64,000 bases of DNA. Source: Ramlibacter humi. Its GTDB lineage: Bacteria; Pseudomonadota; Gammaproteobacteria; Burkholderiales; Burkholderiaceae_C. The position numbers were made by a program, and so were the translations under genes. Numbering within the stretch: position 1 is the first letter of the stretch; every line of letters starts with the position of its first letter. The stretch is from positions 207,063 to 271,062 of the forward strand of contig NZ_SMLK01000006.1 in NCBI RefSeq assembly GCF_004681975.1. The letters run 5' to 3'. Under the pieces are notes generated by a model. The model was not told the DNA's origin. It was given only the letters and a program-made list of their open reading frames with translations, and made no database searches. This document shows, in pieces, positions 16,308-26,512 of the stretch.

Positions 16308-17869
16308 ACGAGGCCACCGGGGACACTACCAGCGACCTCGTGCTGGTGGTGACGCCCACGCAGAAGGACGCCGCGGTCACGCGCAAGCTGCTGGGCCAGG
16401 CCGGCATCCGCGTCGACACCGAGGCGGATTTCGCGGCGGTCGCGCGCCGCATCGACGAAGGCGTCGGGGCTTTGCTGATCACCGACCTGGCGCTGGCGAA
16501 CGCGCAAGTGGACGTCGTGCTGCAGGCCTTGCGGCAGCAGCCCTCGTGGTCCGGCCTGCCGGTCCTCGCCCTCTGCCAGCAGGGCACGCAGTCGCCGGTG
16601 GTGGAGCAGCTGCTGCGCACCATGGTGAACGTCACCATCCTGGACCGGCCCACGTCCACGCGCACGCTGGTCAGCGCGTTGCAGGCGGCGCTGCGGGGAC
16701 GCCAGGCGCAGTACCAGATCCGCGACCAGATCGCGCGGCTGCGCGAAGCGGAAGAAACGCTGCGGCAGGTGGACCGCCGCAAGGACGAATTCCTCGCGAC
16801 GCTGGCGCATGAATTGCGCAACCCGCTCGCGCCGCTGCGCAACGGCATCTCGCTGCTGGAGCGGCTGCCGCCCGGCGACGCGCGCGTGGGCGACCTGCGC
16901 GGCATGATGGACCGCCAGCTGCGACAGCTGGTGAAACTGATCGACGAACTGCTGGACGTCTCGCGCATCGCCACCGGCAAGATCGCGCTGGAGCGCAAGC
17001 GCGTGGACATGCGCGAGATCGTGCAGCTCGCGCTGGAGAGCTGCGAGCCTGCCGTCGCGGCGGCCGGGCATCGGGTCACGACGGAATTGCCCGGGCAGCC
17101 GGTCTGCGTCGATGGCGATGCGGCGCGGCTGGCCCAGGTGGTGAGCAACCTGGTGGGCAACTCGGTCAAGTACACGCCGGCCGGCGGCGAAATCTCGGTG
17201 CGTCTCGCCGAGGCGGCCGGCGAAGTGCGGCTGGCCGTCACCGACAACGGCGCGGGCATCCCGGCGCCCATGCTGGACCAGGTGTTCGAGCTGTTCGCGC
17301 AGGTGAACCAGACGCTGGACCGCGCGCAGGGCGGGCTGGGCATCGGCTTGTCGCTGGCACGCCGGCTGGTGCAGTTGCACGGCGGCTCCATCCAGGCGCG
17401 CAGCGAAGGCAGCGGCCGCGGCAGCACCTTCGAGTTGCACCTGCCTGCAGCCCCCGCCCCGGCCGACGAACCCGCGGCCGCGCCGACCGCCGCGGACACG
17501 CAATCGCAGCGCGCATTGCAGTTGCTGGTGATCGACGACAACGTCGACGCCGCCGATTCGCTGGGCATGCTGCTGCGCGCGCTGGGCCACGACACCGACG
17601 TGGTCTACAGCGCGACCGACGCGCTGCGGGCCCTCGACCGGGTGCGCCCGGACGCGGTGTTCTGCGACATCGGCATGCCGGGCATGGACGGCTATGCATT
17701 CGCGGCCGCCTTCCGCTCGCAGCCGCGGCTGCGCGACGTGAGGCTGGTGGCGCTGACGGGTTGGGGCGCGGAAAGCGACAAGAGCCGCACGTTCGACGCG
17801 GGGTTCGACCTGCACCTGACGAAGCCCGCGGACCCGAAGCAGGTGCAGGCCGTGCTGCACGGGTTGTAG
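16304..17869 (+). CDS. Hybrid histidine kinase paired with KaiC-like ATPase
   Basis: This cytoplasmic protein is 521 aa. An N-terminal receiver-like domain (about 11-125) has D61 but lacks a clear acidic pair, so it may be a pseudo-receiver. A short coiled segment (140-160) leads to HisKA with H169 in AHELRNP, HATPase_c with N286 and a GLGIGLS lid, an Ala/Pro linker (382-400), and a C-terminal receiver with D411/D412, D455 and K507. It is translationally coupled to the KaiC-like gene. Similar KaiC-kinase pairs occur in proteobacteria; the output is unknown. Confidence 0.92.
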   Translation: MNEATGDTTSDLVLVVTPTQKDAAVTRKLLGQAGIRVDTEADFAAVARRIDEGVGALLITDLALANAQVDVVLQALRQQPSWSGLPVLALCQQGTQSPVVEQLLRTMVNVTILDRPTSTRTLVSALQAALRGRQAQYQIRDQIARLREAEETLRQVDRRKDEFLATLAHELRNPLAPLRNGISLLERLPPGDARVGDLRGMMDRQLRQLVKLIDELLDVSRIATGKIALERKRVDMREIVQLALESCEPAVAAAGHRVTTELPGQPVCVDGDAARLAQVVSNLVGNSVKYTPAGGEISVRLAEAAGEVRLAVTDNGAGIPAPMLDQVFELFAQVNQTLDRAQGGLGIGLSLARRLVQLHGGSIQARSEGSGRGSTFELHLPAAPAPADEPAAAPTAADTQSQRALQLLVIDDNVDAADSLGMLLRALGHDTDVVYSATDALRALDRVRPDAVFCDIGMPGMDGYAFAAAFRSQPRLRDVRLVALTGWGAESDKSRTFDAGFDLHLTKPADPKQVQAVLHGL

Positions 17870-17900
17870 GGAAAACCGTTCGGGGTCAGCCCCCACCCCA

Positions 17901-17922
17901 GCCCTCCCCCCGGAGGGGAGGG
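17901..17922. repeat. Palindrome between convergent genes
   Basis: CCCTCCCC (17902-17909) and GGGGAGGG (17915-17922) form an 8-bp perfect stem with a 5-nt loop. It sits between the convergent hybrid kinase and gatB genes. This CCCTCCCC...GGGGAGGG element recurs between genes in many Burkholderiales genomes, as I recall. No T-run is present. A bidirectional transcript-end function is likely but unproven. Confidence 0.5.
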
Positions 17923-17932
17923 AGCAAGCCTG

Positions 17933-19384
17933 TCAGGCGGAGAGCTTCTTGCGCAGCAGCTCGTTCACCTGCTGCGGGTTGGCCTTGCCCTTGGTGGCCT
18001 TCATCGCCTGGCCGACCAGCGCGTTGAACGCCTTGTCCTTGCCGGCCTTGAACTGCGCGACGTTGTCGGCGTTGGCGGCGAGGATGTCGTCGAGGATCTT
18101 CTCCAGCTCGCCGCTGTCGCTCATCTGCCTGAGGCCCTTGGCCTCGATGACGGCATCGACGCCGGAACCTTCGCCGGTCCACAGCGCATCGAACACCTGC
18201 CTGGCGGCGTTGTTGGAGATCGTGCCGTCGGCGATTCGGCCGACCAGCGCGGCCAGCGTCGCGGCGGATACCGGCGCCTGCTCGATGCCGATCTCCTGCG
18301 CATTCAGGCGGCGCGACACTTCGCCCATCACCCAGTTGCTCGCCGGCTTGGGCTGGCCGCTGGCTTTCGCGGCCGCCTCGAAGTAGGCCGCCATCGCCGG
18401 GCTCTGTGTCAACGTGGTGGCGTCGTACTCGGGCAGGCCGTACTGCGACACGAACCGCGCGGCCATCGCGCGCGGCAGCTCGGGCATCTGGCCGCGCACC
18501 TGCTCCACCCACTCGCGCGCCACCACCAGCGGCGGCAGGTCGGGGTCCGGGAAATAGCGGTAGTCGGCCGCGTCTTCCTTGGTGCGCATGGCGCGCGTCT
18601 CGCCCGTGTCGGGGTCGAACAGCACGGTGGCCTGCTGGATGGCGCGGCCGTCTTCCAGTTCCTCGATCTGCCAGCGGATCTCGTAATCGATCGCCTGCTG
18701 CATGAACTTGAAGCTGTTCAGGTTCTTGATCTCGCGCCGCGTGCCCAGCGGCTGGCCGGGCTTGCGCACCGACACGTTGGCGTCGCAGCGGAAGCTGCCT
18801 TCCTGCATGTTGCCGTCGCAGATGCCGATCCAGGTGACGATCTTGTGCAGCTCTTTCGCGTACGCGATCGCTTCTTCCGTGGAGCGGATGTCCGGCTCGG
18901 TCACGATCTCCAGCAGCGGCGTGCCCGCGCGGTTCAGATCGATGCCCGACTGGCCGATGAAGTCTTCGTGCAGCGATTTGCCGGCGTCTTCCTCGAGGTG
19001 GGCGCGCACGAGGCGGACGGACTTCTTCTCTTCGCCGAGGTAGAACGCCACGACACCGCCCTGCACCACCGGAATCTCGTACTGGCTGATCTGGTAGCCC
19101 TTGGGCAGGTCCGGATAGAAGTAGTTCTTGCGCGCGAACACGCTGCGCGGCGCGATGGTGGAACCGACCGCCAGGCCCAGCTTGATGGCGCAGACCACGG
19201 CTTCCCTGTTCATCACCGGCAGCGTGCCCGGCAGCGCCAAGTCCACCGCGCTGGCCTGCGTGTTCGGCTCGGCGCCGAAATCGGTGGGCGCGCGGCTGAA
19301 GATCTTGGACTTCGTCGCCAGTTGCGTGTGCGTCTCGAAGCCGATGACGACTTCGTAGCCCTGGACGAGTTTGGCGGCGCTCAT
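17933..19384 (-). CDS. gatB: Asp/Glu-tRNA amidotransferase subunit B
   Basis: This 483-aa subunit of GatCAB binds tRNA and activates the mischarged Glu/Asp with ATP. The start is [13 protein letters not shown], with the conserved metal/kinase region ([41 protein letters not shown]) and a YqeY-like C-terminal tail. Its ATG overlaps the gatA stop (ATGA). It is the last gene of the gatC-gatA-gatB operon. A longer in-frame extension to 20296 is only a shadow of gatA. Confidence 0.98.
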   Translation of the reverse strand: MSAAKLVQGYEVVIGFETHTQLATKSKIFSRAPTDFGAEPNTQASAVDLALPGTLPVMNREAVVCAIKLGLAVGSTIAPRSVFARKNYFYPDLPKGYQISQYEIPVVQGGVVAFYLGEEKKSVRLVRAHLEEDAGKSLHEDFIGQSGIDLNRAGTPLLEIVTEPDIRSTEEAIAYAKELHKIVTWIGICDGNMQEGSFRCDANVSVRKPGQPLGTRREIKNLNSFKFMQQAIDYEIRWQIEELEDGRAIQQATVLFDPDTGETRAMRTKEDAADYRYFPDPDLPPLVVAREWVEQVRGQMPELPRAMAARFVSQYGLPEYDATTLTQSPAMAAYFEAAAKASGQPKPASNWVMGEVSRRLNAQEIGIEQAPVSAATLAALVGRIADGTISNNAARQVFDALWTGEGSGVDAVIEAKGLRQMSDSGELEKILDDILAANADNVAQFKAGKDKAFNALVGQAMKATKGKANPQQVNELLRKKLSA

Positions 19385-20841
19385 TGCACGCCCCCGGGCT
19401 TCTTCTGGTGGAAGTCCGTCACCTGCTGGAAGCGATGCGCCGCATTCAACAGCCGCGACTCCTGGAAGTAGTTGCCGATCAGCTGCATGCCCACGGGCAG
19501 GCCGCCCTCGCCGAAACCGCAGGGCACGCTCATGCCGGGCAGGCCCGCCAGCGAGCCGGGCAGCGTGAAGATGTCGGCCAGGTAGTTGGCCACGGGGTCG
19601 CCGGACTTGTCGCCGAGCTTCCAGGCCACCGTGGGTGCCACGGGGCCGGCGATGACGTCGCACTCGGCGAAAGCGCGCTTGAAGTCGTCGGCGATCATGC
19701 GGCGGATCTTCTGCGCCTGCAGGTAGTACGCGTCGTAGTAGCCGTGCGAGAGCACGTAGGTGCCGATCATGATGCGGCGCTTGACTTCGTCGCCGAAGCC
19801 TTCGGCGCGCGTCTTCTTGTACATGTCGATCAGGTCGCCGTACTGCTTCGCGCGGTGGCCGAACTTCACGCCGTCGAAGCGCGAGAGGTTGGACGAAGCT
19901 TCGGCGGGCGCGATGATGTAGTAGACAGGGATGGAGAGCTCGGTGCGCGGCAGCGAGATCTCGACGCGCTTCGCGCCCAGCTTCTCGTATTGGCGCAGCG
20001 CCGCGTCGATGGCTTCGCGCACGTCGGCCGCAAGGCCCTCGCCGAAGAACTCCTTCGGCACGCCGATGCGCAGTCCTTCCAGGGAATTGCCCAGCGACTT
20101 CGTGAAGTCTTCCGGCGGCACGTCCAGCGAAGTGGAATCGCGGTCGGGATCGGGCCCGCACATCGCCGACAGCAGCAGCGCGCAGTCTTCCGCGCTGCGC
20201 GCCATCGGGCCGGCCTGGTCCAGGCTGGACGCGAAGGCGATCATCCCGTAGCGCGACGCACGGCCGTAGGTGGGCTTGATGCCGGTGATGCCGCAAAACG
20301 AAGCGGGCTGGCGGATCGAGCCGCCGGTGTCGGTGCCGGTGGTGGCCGGCGCCAGACGCGCGGCGACGGCCACCGCGCTGGCGCCCGAGGAACCGCCCGG
20401 AATGCGCGCGGTGTCCCAGGGATTCTTCGCGGGCTTGTACGCGGAGTTTTCGTTGGACGAGCCCATCGCGAACTCGTCGCAGTTCAGCTTGCCCAGCGTG
20501 ACCATGCCGGCCTCGGCCAGCTTGCGCACGACGGTGGCATCGAATGGCGAGCGGTAGCCTTCCAGCATCTTCGAGCCCGCGGTGCTGGGGAAGTCGCGCG
20601 TGACGAAGATGTCCTTGTGCGCGACCGGCACGCCCAGCAGCGGCGCGGCGTCGCCCTTGGCGATGCGCTCGTCGGCGGCGCGGGCTTGCGCCAGCGTGGC
20701 TTCTTCGTTGGTCGAAAGGTAAGTGCCCAGCGTGTCGGCCTGGCCGCGCGCGAGGAAATGCTTCGCGACTTCGGTGGCTGAAACGTCCTTGGTCCGAAGC
20801 TGCTTCGCGAGTTCGGCGACGGAGAGGTCGTGCAGCGCCAT
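19381..20841 (-). CDS. gatA: Asp/Glu-tRNA amidotransferase subunit A
   Basis: This 486-aa amidase-signature subunit liberates ammonia from glutamine for transamidation. The catalytic triad is intact: K76 in AHKDIF, cis-Ser S151 in PGGSSGAS and nucleophile S175 in [11 protein letters not shown]. The ATG at 20841 sits in TGATG with the gatC stop, which decides the start over a GTG one codon upstream. It overlaps gatB at its 3' end. Confidence 0.98.
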   Translation of the reverse strand: MALHDLSVAELAKQLRTKDVSATEVAKHFLARGQADTLGTYLSTNEEATLAQARAADERIAKGDAAPLLGVPVAHKDIFVTRDFPSTAGSKMLEGYRSPFDATVVRKLAEAGMVTLGKLNCDEFAMGSSNENSAYKPAKNPWDTARIPGGSSGASAVAVAARLAPATTGTDTGGSIRQPASFCGITGIKPTYGRASRYGMIAFASSLDQAGPMARSAEDCALLLSAMCGPDPDRDSTSLDVPPEDFTKSLGNSLEGLRIGVPKEFFGEGLAADVREAIDAALRQYEKLGAKRVEISLPRTELSIPVYYIIAPAEASSNLSRFDGVKFGHRAKQYGDLIDMYKKTRAEGFGDEVKRRIMIGTYVLSHGYYDAYYLQAQKIRRMIADDFKRAFAECDVIAGPVAPTVAWKLGDKSGDPVANYLADIFTLPGSLAGLPGMSVPCGFGEGGLPVGMQLIGNYFQESRLLNAAHRFQQVTDFHQKKPGGVQ

Positions 20842-21140
20842 CACTCGATCACCTTCGGCACGAGAAACAGCCCGCGTTCGACCGCGGGCGCGCTTTGCTG
20901 GTTGGCTTCCCGCTGGTTCGGCTCGCTCGCCACGTCGTCGCGCAGGCGCAGCTGCACGTCCTCGAAGGCGGCCACCGGGTGGGCCAGGGGTTCGATCCCC
21001 GCGGTATCCACAGCCCGCATCGTCTCCACGATGGAGAAGAAGCCATTGATCTGGGTCAGCATGCGCTCGCTCTCGTGAGGCTGCAGTTCCAGGCGCGCCA
21101 GGTGCTGGATGCGCCGGATGTCGTCAGGGGTGAGTGCCAT
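20841..21140 (-). CDS. gatC: Asp/Glu-tRNA amidotransferase subunit C
   Basis: This 99-aa small scaffolding subunit contains [19 protein letters not shown] and the [11 protein letters not shown] segment typical of GatC. The start at 21140 is chosen over an upstream in-frame start because the added residues are non-homologous. It is the first gene of gatCAB, divergent from mreB with 149 bp between them, which must contain both promoters. Confidence 0.97.
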   Translation of the reverse strand: MALTPDDIRRIQHLARLELQPHESERMLTQINGFFSIVETMRAVDTAGIEPLAHPVAAFEDVQLRLRDDVASEPNQREANQQSAPAVERGLFLVPKVIE

Positions 21141-21169
21141 GGGTTCGGAAGCCGGGAAACCGAATGTAA

Positions 21170-22333
<1,164 letters not shown>

Positions 22334-22370
22334 GGCTTTTCCCTTCTTCCACCCGGAAGAAGGGCTCACC

Positions 22371-23309
22371 ATGCCGTTAGGCACCCTAGACCGCACGCCA
22401 CCGCCCTTCTTCAAGCAGGGCCCGTCGGCGTTGTCCAAGCTGATGGTGTTCAGCGCGCTCGCGCTGTTCCTCATGGTGGCGGACGTCCGTTTCCGCATCA
22501 CCCAGCCGCTGCGCCAGGCCGTCGGCACCGTGCTGTACCCGCTGCAATGGACCGTGCTGCGGCCGGTGCTGCTGCTGCGCGAAGGCGGCGAATACTTCGA
22601 GGCCCTGCGCGACGCGCAGGCGCTGGAAGCGCAGGCCCGCGCCAAGCTGGCCCAGCAATCGCAGCGCGCCAACCAGGTGGAGCAGCTGGCGCAGGAAAAC
22701 GCCCGGCTGCGCAAGCTGCTGGCGCTGCGCGAGCGCATCACCACGCCCGCGCAGGCGGCCGAGGTGCTCTATGACGCGCAGGACCCGTACACCCGCAAGG
22801 TCATCATCGACAAGGGGCTGACGCAAGGCATCGAGGAAGGCTCGCCGGTGATCGACGAATCCGGCGTGCTGGGCCAGGTGACGCGCGTGCACCCCTTCAT
22901 CGCCGAAGTGACGCTCATCACCGACCGCGACCAGTCCATCCCGGTGCTCAACTCGCGCACCGGCGCGCGCAGCGTAGCTTTCGGCGATCCCACCGGCGCG
23001 CACGCCGGCGCGCTGGAACTGCGCTTCATGGCCGGCAACGCCGACGTGCAGTCCGGCGACCTGCTCACCACCAGCGGCGTGGACGGCATCTACCCGCCGG
23101 GCCTGCCGGTGGCCAAGGTCGACAAGGTGGAGCGTCGCGCCGATTCCGCGTTCGCCCGCATCTACTGCGTGCCGCAGGCGCTGGTGGACGGCGCGCGCCA
23201 CGTCATGGTGCTCAAGCCCGTCTCCGCGCAAATCCCGCAGCGGCCGCCGGCGGAACCGGTGCAGCCGGTCAAGCCGCAGAAGAAGGGGCCGGGAGGGGTG
23301 TCGCCATGA
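22371..23309 (+). CDS. mreC: Rod-shape determining protein MreC
   Basis: This 312-aa bitopic periplasmic protein has a cytoplasmic N-terminus, one membrane helix (about 24-42), a coiled coil (about 65-115, rich in Glu/Gln/Leu) and the double beta-barrel MreC core with DKGLTQGIEEGSPVID. The C-terminus is Pro/Lys-rich (QRPPAEPVQPVKPQKKGPGG). It links MreB to the elongasome synthases. It overlaps mreD by 4 bp. Confidence 0.96.
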   Translation: MPLGTLDRTPPPFFKQGPSALSKLMVFSALALFLMVADVRFRITQPLRQAVGTVLYPLQWTVLRPVLLLREGGEYFEALRDAQALEAQARAKLAQQSQRANQVEQLAQENARLRKLLALRERITTPAQAAEVLYDAQDPYTRKVIIDKGLTQGIEEGSPVIDESGVLGQVTRVHPFIAEVTLITDRDQSIPVLNSRTGARSVAFGDPTGAHAGALELRFMAGNADVQSGDLLTTSGVDGIYPPGLPVAKVDKVERRADSAFARIYCVPQALVDGARHVMVLKPVSAQIPQRPPAEPVQPVKPQKKGPGGVSP

Positions 23310-23824
23310 TCATGCGCCCGGGCCAGCAGCTGCTGCTGCCTGCCAATCCCTTCTTCATCTGGTTCAGCCTGATCGTGGCCATGCTGGCCAACATGCTGCC
23401 GCTCGGGCGCACGCCGTGGATGCCCGACCTGGTGGCGTTGACGCTGGTGTTCTGGAGCGTGCACCAGCCGCTTCGCATCGGCATCGGCGCGGCCTTCCTG
23501 TTCGGCATCGCGATGGACGTGCACCAGGCCACGCTGCTCGGGCAGCACGCGCTGGCGTACACCGCGCTCTCGTTCTTCGCCATCACCATCCACCGCCGCC
23601 TGCTCTGGTTCACGGTGCCGTCGCAGGCGGTGCAGGTGCTGCCCCTCTTCTTCGCGTCGCACGCCATCGAGCTGGCCATCCGCCTGATCGCGGGCGGCAT
23701 GTTCCCGGGTGTGTCCATCATGCTCGCACCCGTGATCGAAGCCCTGCTTTGGCCGGTGGTGAGCATCATCCTGCTGGCGCCGCAGCGCCGCGCGCCCGAT
23801 CCGGACGAGAATCGGCCGCTGTAG
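23306..23824 (+). CDS. mreD: Rod-shape determining protein MreD
   Basis: This 172-aa polytopic membrane protein has about five hydrophobic helices, a FWSVHQPLRIGIGAAFLFGIAMD segment typical of MreD, and a short basic C-terminal tail (PQRRAPDPDENRPL). The ATG overlaps the mreC stop (ATGA). A 148-bp spacer containing repeats separates it from mrdA, unlike the tight mreC-mreD junction. Confidence 0.94.
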   Translation: MIMRPGQQLLLPANPFFIWFSLIVAMLANMLPLGRTPWMPDLVALTLVFWSVHQPLRIGIGAAFLFGIAMDVHQATLLGQHALAYTALSFFAITIHRRLLWFTVPSQAVQVLPLFFASHAIELAIRLIAGGMFPGVSIMLAPVIEALLWPVVSIILLAPQRRAPDPDENRPL

Positions 23825-23908
23825 CGGCATGACCGCTCGCCAAGGCTCGCATGACTTCGCTGCGCTCGATGACCGATGACCGGACCAGCGGCAAGACGCT
23901 GCCCGGCC

Positions 23909-23974
23909 GTCATTCGTCATCGCCGCCGCGCGGCGGCGAGGCCATGCGTGCGGAGCGAAGCGGTCATTCGTCAT
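23909..23974. repeat. Paired 12-bp GTCATTCGTCAT repeats before mrdA
   Basis: Two exact copies of GTCATTCGTCAT lie at 23909-23920 and 23963-23974, separated by a CGCCGC/GCGGCG-rich stretch. The second copy contributes the mrdA ATG (23973). Looser copies (GATGACCGATGACC) precede them around 23868-23880. The same 12-mer recurs at 50804-50899. It looks like a dispersed intergenic element. Confidence 0.65.
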
Positions 23975-26048
23975 GACAGAGCTCAGAAACGTCGAAGCCG
24001 ACCTTTCGAGGTTCCGCGCGCGCGTGCTCGCGGCCAGCCTGGTGGTGCTGGCGTGCTTCTTCCTGCTGGCGATGCGGCTGGTGTACCTGCAGGTGTTCCG
24101 CCACGAAGACCTGAGCGAGCAGGCCGAGAACAACCGAACCGCGGTCGTGCCCATCGTCCCCAACCGCGGCCTGATCCTGGACCGCAACGGCATCGTGCTG
24201 GCCAGCAACTACTCGGCCTACACGCTGGAGATGACGCCCTCGCGCATGGCCGGCAACCTGGACCAGGTGATCGACCAGCTGGCCACGGTGGTGGAAATCC
24301 AGCCGCGCGATCGCCGCCGCTTCAAGAAGCTGCTGGAAGAATCCAAGAGTTTCGAGTCGCTGCCCATCCGCACCAAGCTCACCGACGAGGAAGTGGCGCG
24401 GTTCGCCGCGCAGCGTTACCGCTTCCCCGGCGTGGAGATCAAGGCGCGCCTGTTCCGCAGCTACCCGTTCGGCGAACTCGCCAGCCACGTCATCGGCTAC
24501 ATCGGCCGCATCAACCAGGCCGAGAAGAAGCAGCAGGAAGACTGGCCCGACGAGGACCAGGCCAACTACCGCGGCACCGAGTACATCGGCAAGCTGGGCG
24601 TGGAGCAGAGCTTCGAGCGGCAGCTGCACGGGCAGACCGGCGTGGAGCAGGTGGAGACGTCCGCCGGCGGCCGCGCGGTGCGCAAGCTGGCCAGCAGCCC
24701 CGCCACGCCCGGCGACACGGTGAAGCTGGGCCTGGACATCCAGCTGCAGAAGCTGGTGGAAGACCTGTACGGCAACCGGCGCGGCGCGCTGGTGGCCATC
24801 GAGCCGAAAACGGGCGAGGTCCTGGCCTTCGTCTCCAAGCCCACGTTCGATCCCAACCTGTTCGTCGACGGCATCGACGCCGAGAACTGGGCGGCGCTGA
24901 ACGAGTCCATCGACAAGCCGCTGCTCAATCGCGCGCTGCGCGGCACCTATCCACCCGGTTCCACCTACAAGCCTTTCATGGCGCTGGCGGCCCTGGAGAC
25001 GGGCAAGCGCACGCCCAACCAGGTGTTCGCGGATCCCGGCTACTTCTGGTTCGGCAACCACAAGTTCCGCGACGACAAGGAAGGCGGCCACGGCCCGATG
25101 GACATGTACCGTTCCATCGTGATGTCGTGCGACACCTACTACTACATGGTGGCCAACGACATGGGCGTGGACCTGATCCACGAACAGATGAGCCACTTCG
25201 GCTTCGGCGAGATCACCGGCATCGACATCCTGGGCGAGTCGCGCGGCCTGCTGCCGTCCACGGCCTGGAAGCGCGCGGCCTACAAGCGGCCCGAGCAGCA
25301 GAAGTGGTACGCCGGCGAAACCATCTCGCTGGGCATCGGCCAGGGCTACAACAACTTCACCATGCTGCAGCTGGCCACCGCCACGGCCACCATCGCCAAC
25401 CAGGGCGCGCGCATGAAGCCGCACCTGGTCAGCGAGGTGATCGACATCACCTCGCGCAAGGGCACGAAGGTGGAGCCGCAGCAAGTGGGCCAGCTGACCG
25501 CCAAGCCCGAAAACCTGGCGGTGATCCGCAAGGCGCTGATCGGTGTGAACCTGGAAGGCACGTCGGCGGCCGCGTTCCGCAACGCGCCGTACACCAGCGG
25601 CGGCAAGACCGGCACGGCGCAGGTGATCACGATCGCGCAGAACGCCAAGTACAACGCTTCGCAGCTGGACGAACGCCACCGCGACCATGCGCTGTTCATG
25701 GCCTTCGCGCCGGCCGAAGACCCGAAGATCGCGCTGGCGATGGTGGTGGAGAACGCCGGCTTCGGCGCGGCCAACGCGGCGCCCATCGCGCGTCGCGTGT
25801 TCGACTACTGGCTGCAGGGGCTGTACCCCAGCGAAGAAGACATGGCCGCGGTGCAGAAGGGCCAGGCCACCACGCCCATCGGCAAGCCGCGCAAGGCTTC
25901 GGAAGTGGGTTTCCCGGGCGGCAATGCGGCCGCCGCGGCGGCCGCTGCCGCGGCACCTGCTTCGTCGCCCTTCCCCGTGGCGGCCACGCCGTCGATGGCC
26001 GACCTGCCGCCCGACGCGGCCATCCCGGTCAGCGCGCGGCCCCGCTGA
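23973..26048 (+). CDS. mrdA: Penicillin-binding protein 2 (elongasome transpeptidase)
   Basis: This 691-aa class B PBP has one N-terminal membrane helix (about 17-38), a PBP dimerisation/pedestal domain (about 60-230) and a transpeptidase domain with acyl-serine S330 in PGSTYK, an SCD motif and K545 in GGKTGTA. The S330 position equals that of E. coli PBP2. It cross-links peptidoglycan during elongation together with MreBCD. A C-terminal Ala-rich low-complexity tail follows residue 640. The ribosome-binding site is poor because a repeat abuts the start codon. No rodA follows it. Confidence 0.97.
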   Translation: MTELRNVEADLSRFRARVLAASLVVLACFFLLAMRLVYLQVFRHEDLSEQAENNRTAVVPIVPNRGLILDRNGIVLASNYSAYTLEMTPSRMAGNLDQVIDQLATVVEIQPRDRRRFKKLLEESKSFESLPIRTKLTDEEVARFAAQRYRFPGVEIKARLFRSYPFGELASHVIGYIGRINQAEKKQQEDWPDEDQANYRGTEYIGKLGVEQSFERQLHGQTGVEQVETSAGGRAVRKLASSPATPGDTVKLGLDIQLQKLVEDLYGNRRGALVAIEPKTGEVLAFVSKPTFDPNLFVDGIDAENWAALNESIDKPLLNRALRGTYPPGSTYKPFMALAALETGKRTPNQVFADPGYFWFGNHKFRDDKEGGHGPMDMYRSIVMSCDTYYYMVANDMGVDLIHEQMSHFGFGEITGIDILGESRGLLPSTAWKRAAYKRPEQQKWYAGETISLGIGQGYNNFTMLQLATATATIANQGARMKPHLVSEVIDITSRKGTKVEPQQVGQLTAKPENLAVIRKALIGVNLEGTSAAAFRNAPYTSGGKTGTAQVITIAQNAKYNASQLDERHRDHALFMAFAPAEDPKIALAMVVENAGFGAANAAPIARRVFDYWLQGLYPSEEDMAAVQKGQATTPIGKPRKASEVGFPGGNAAAAAAAAAAPASSPFPVAATPSMADLPPDAAIPVSARPR

Positions 26049-26426
26049 TCAATTCAGCGCGGTGCGTTCCGGCGCCGTGCGCCACCAGGCCAGCATCGCC
26101 TGGAAGTCGCCGCCGAACCCGCGCTTGAGCAAAGCCTCGTAGCCGATCGAACAAGCGAAGGCCTGCCCCTCGTCCAGCAACTGCCGGCTGGCCGCCGCGT
26201 TGCACTCGACCAGCAGCCGCTTCAGGCAGGGCTCGCCCAGGTTCTCGTACTGGCGGATGCGTTCGTCGCGGTGGAGCAGCGGATTGCCGGCGTGCTCGGG
26301 TTCGTGGCAACCCGAGGGCACCGCTTGCGGTTTCGGCGGCGAAAGTGCGCCGGGTTCCGCCAGCGCCTCGCCACCGAAGGCCAGCGCGCCGATCGCCACC
26401 ATGCAACGCAACAGTCGCCCATCCAT
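26049..26426 (-). CDS. Secreted hypothetical protein with four cysteines
   Basis: This protein is about 125 aa. A signal peptide (LLRCMVAIGALAFGGEALA, cleavage near ALA|EPG) is followed by a mature domain of about 100 aa with four Cys in GCHEP, PCLKR, ECNAA and ACSIG, able to form two disulfides. ATG 26426 has GAGGT seven bases upstream; a GTG at 26435 is the alternative. It converges on mrdA with zero spacing. I do not recognise the family. Confidence 0.72.
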   Translation of the reverse strand: MDGRLLRCMVAIGALAFGGEALAEPGALSPPKPQAVPSGCHEPEHAGNPLLHRDERIRQYENLGEPCLKRLLVECNAAASRQLLDEGQAFACSIGYEALLKRGFGGDFQAMLAWWRTAPERTALN

Positions 26427-26512
26427 GCTGTGCACCTCGCCGGCACCCTGCCGTGCCTGGAAGTTGCCAGCCGCACGGCGCAGGCCGCATCAGCCGAATG
26501 CCACGCGCGGCG

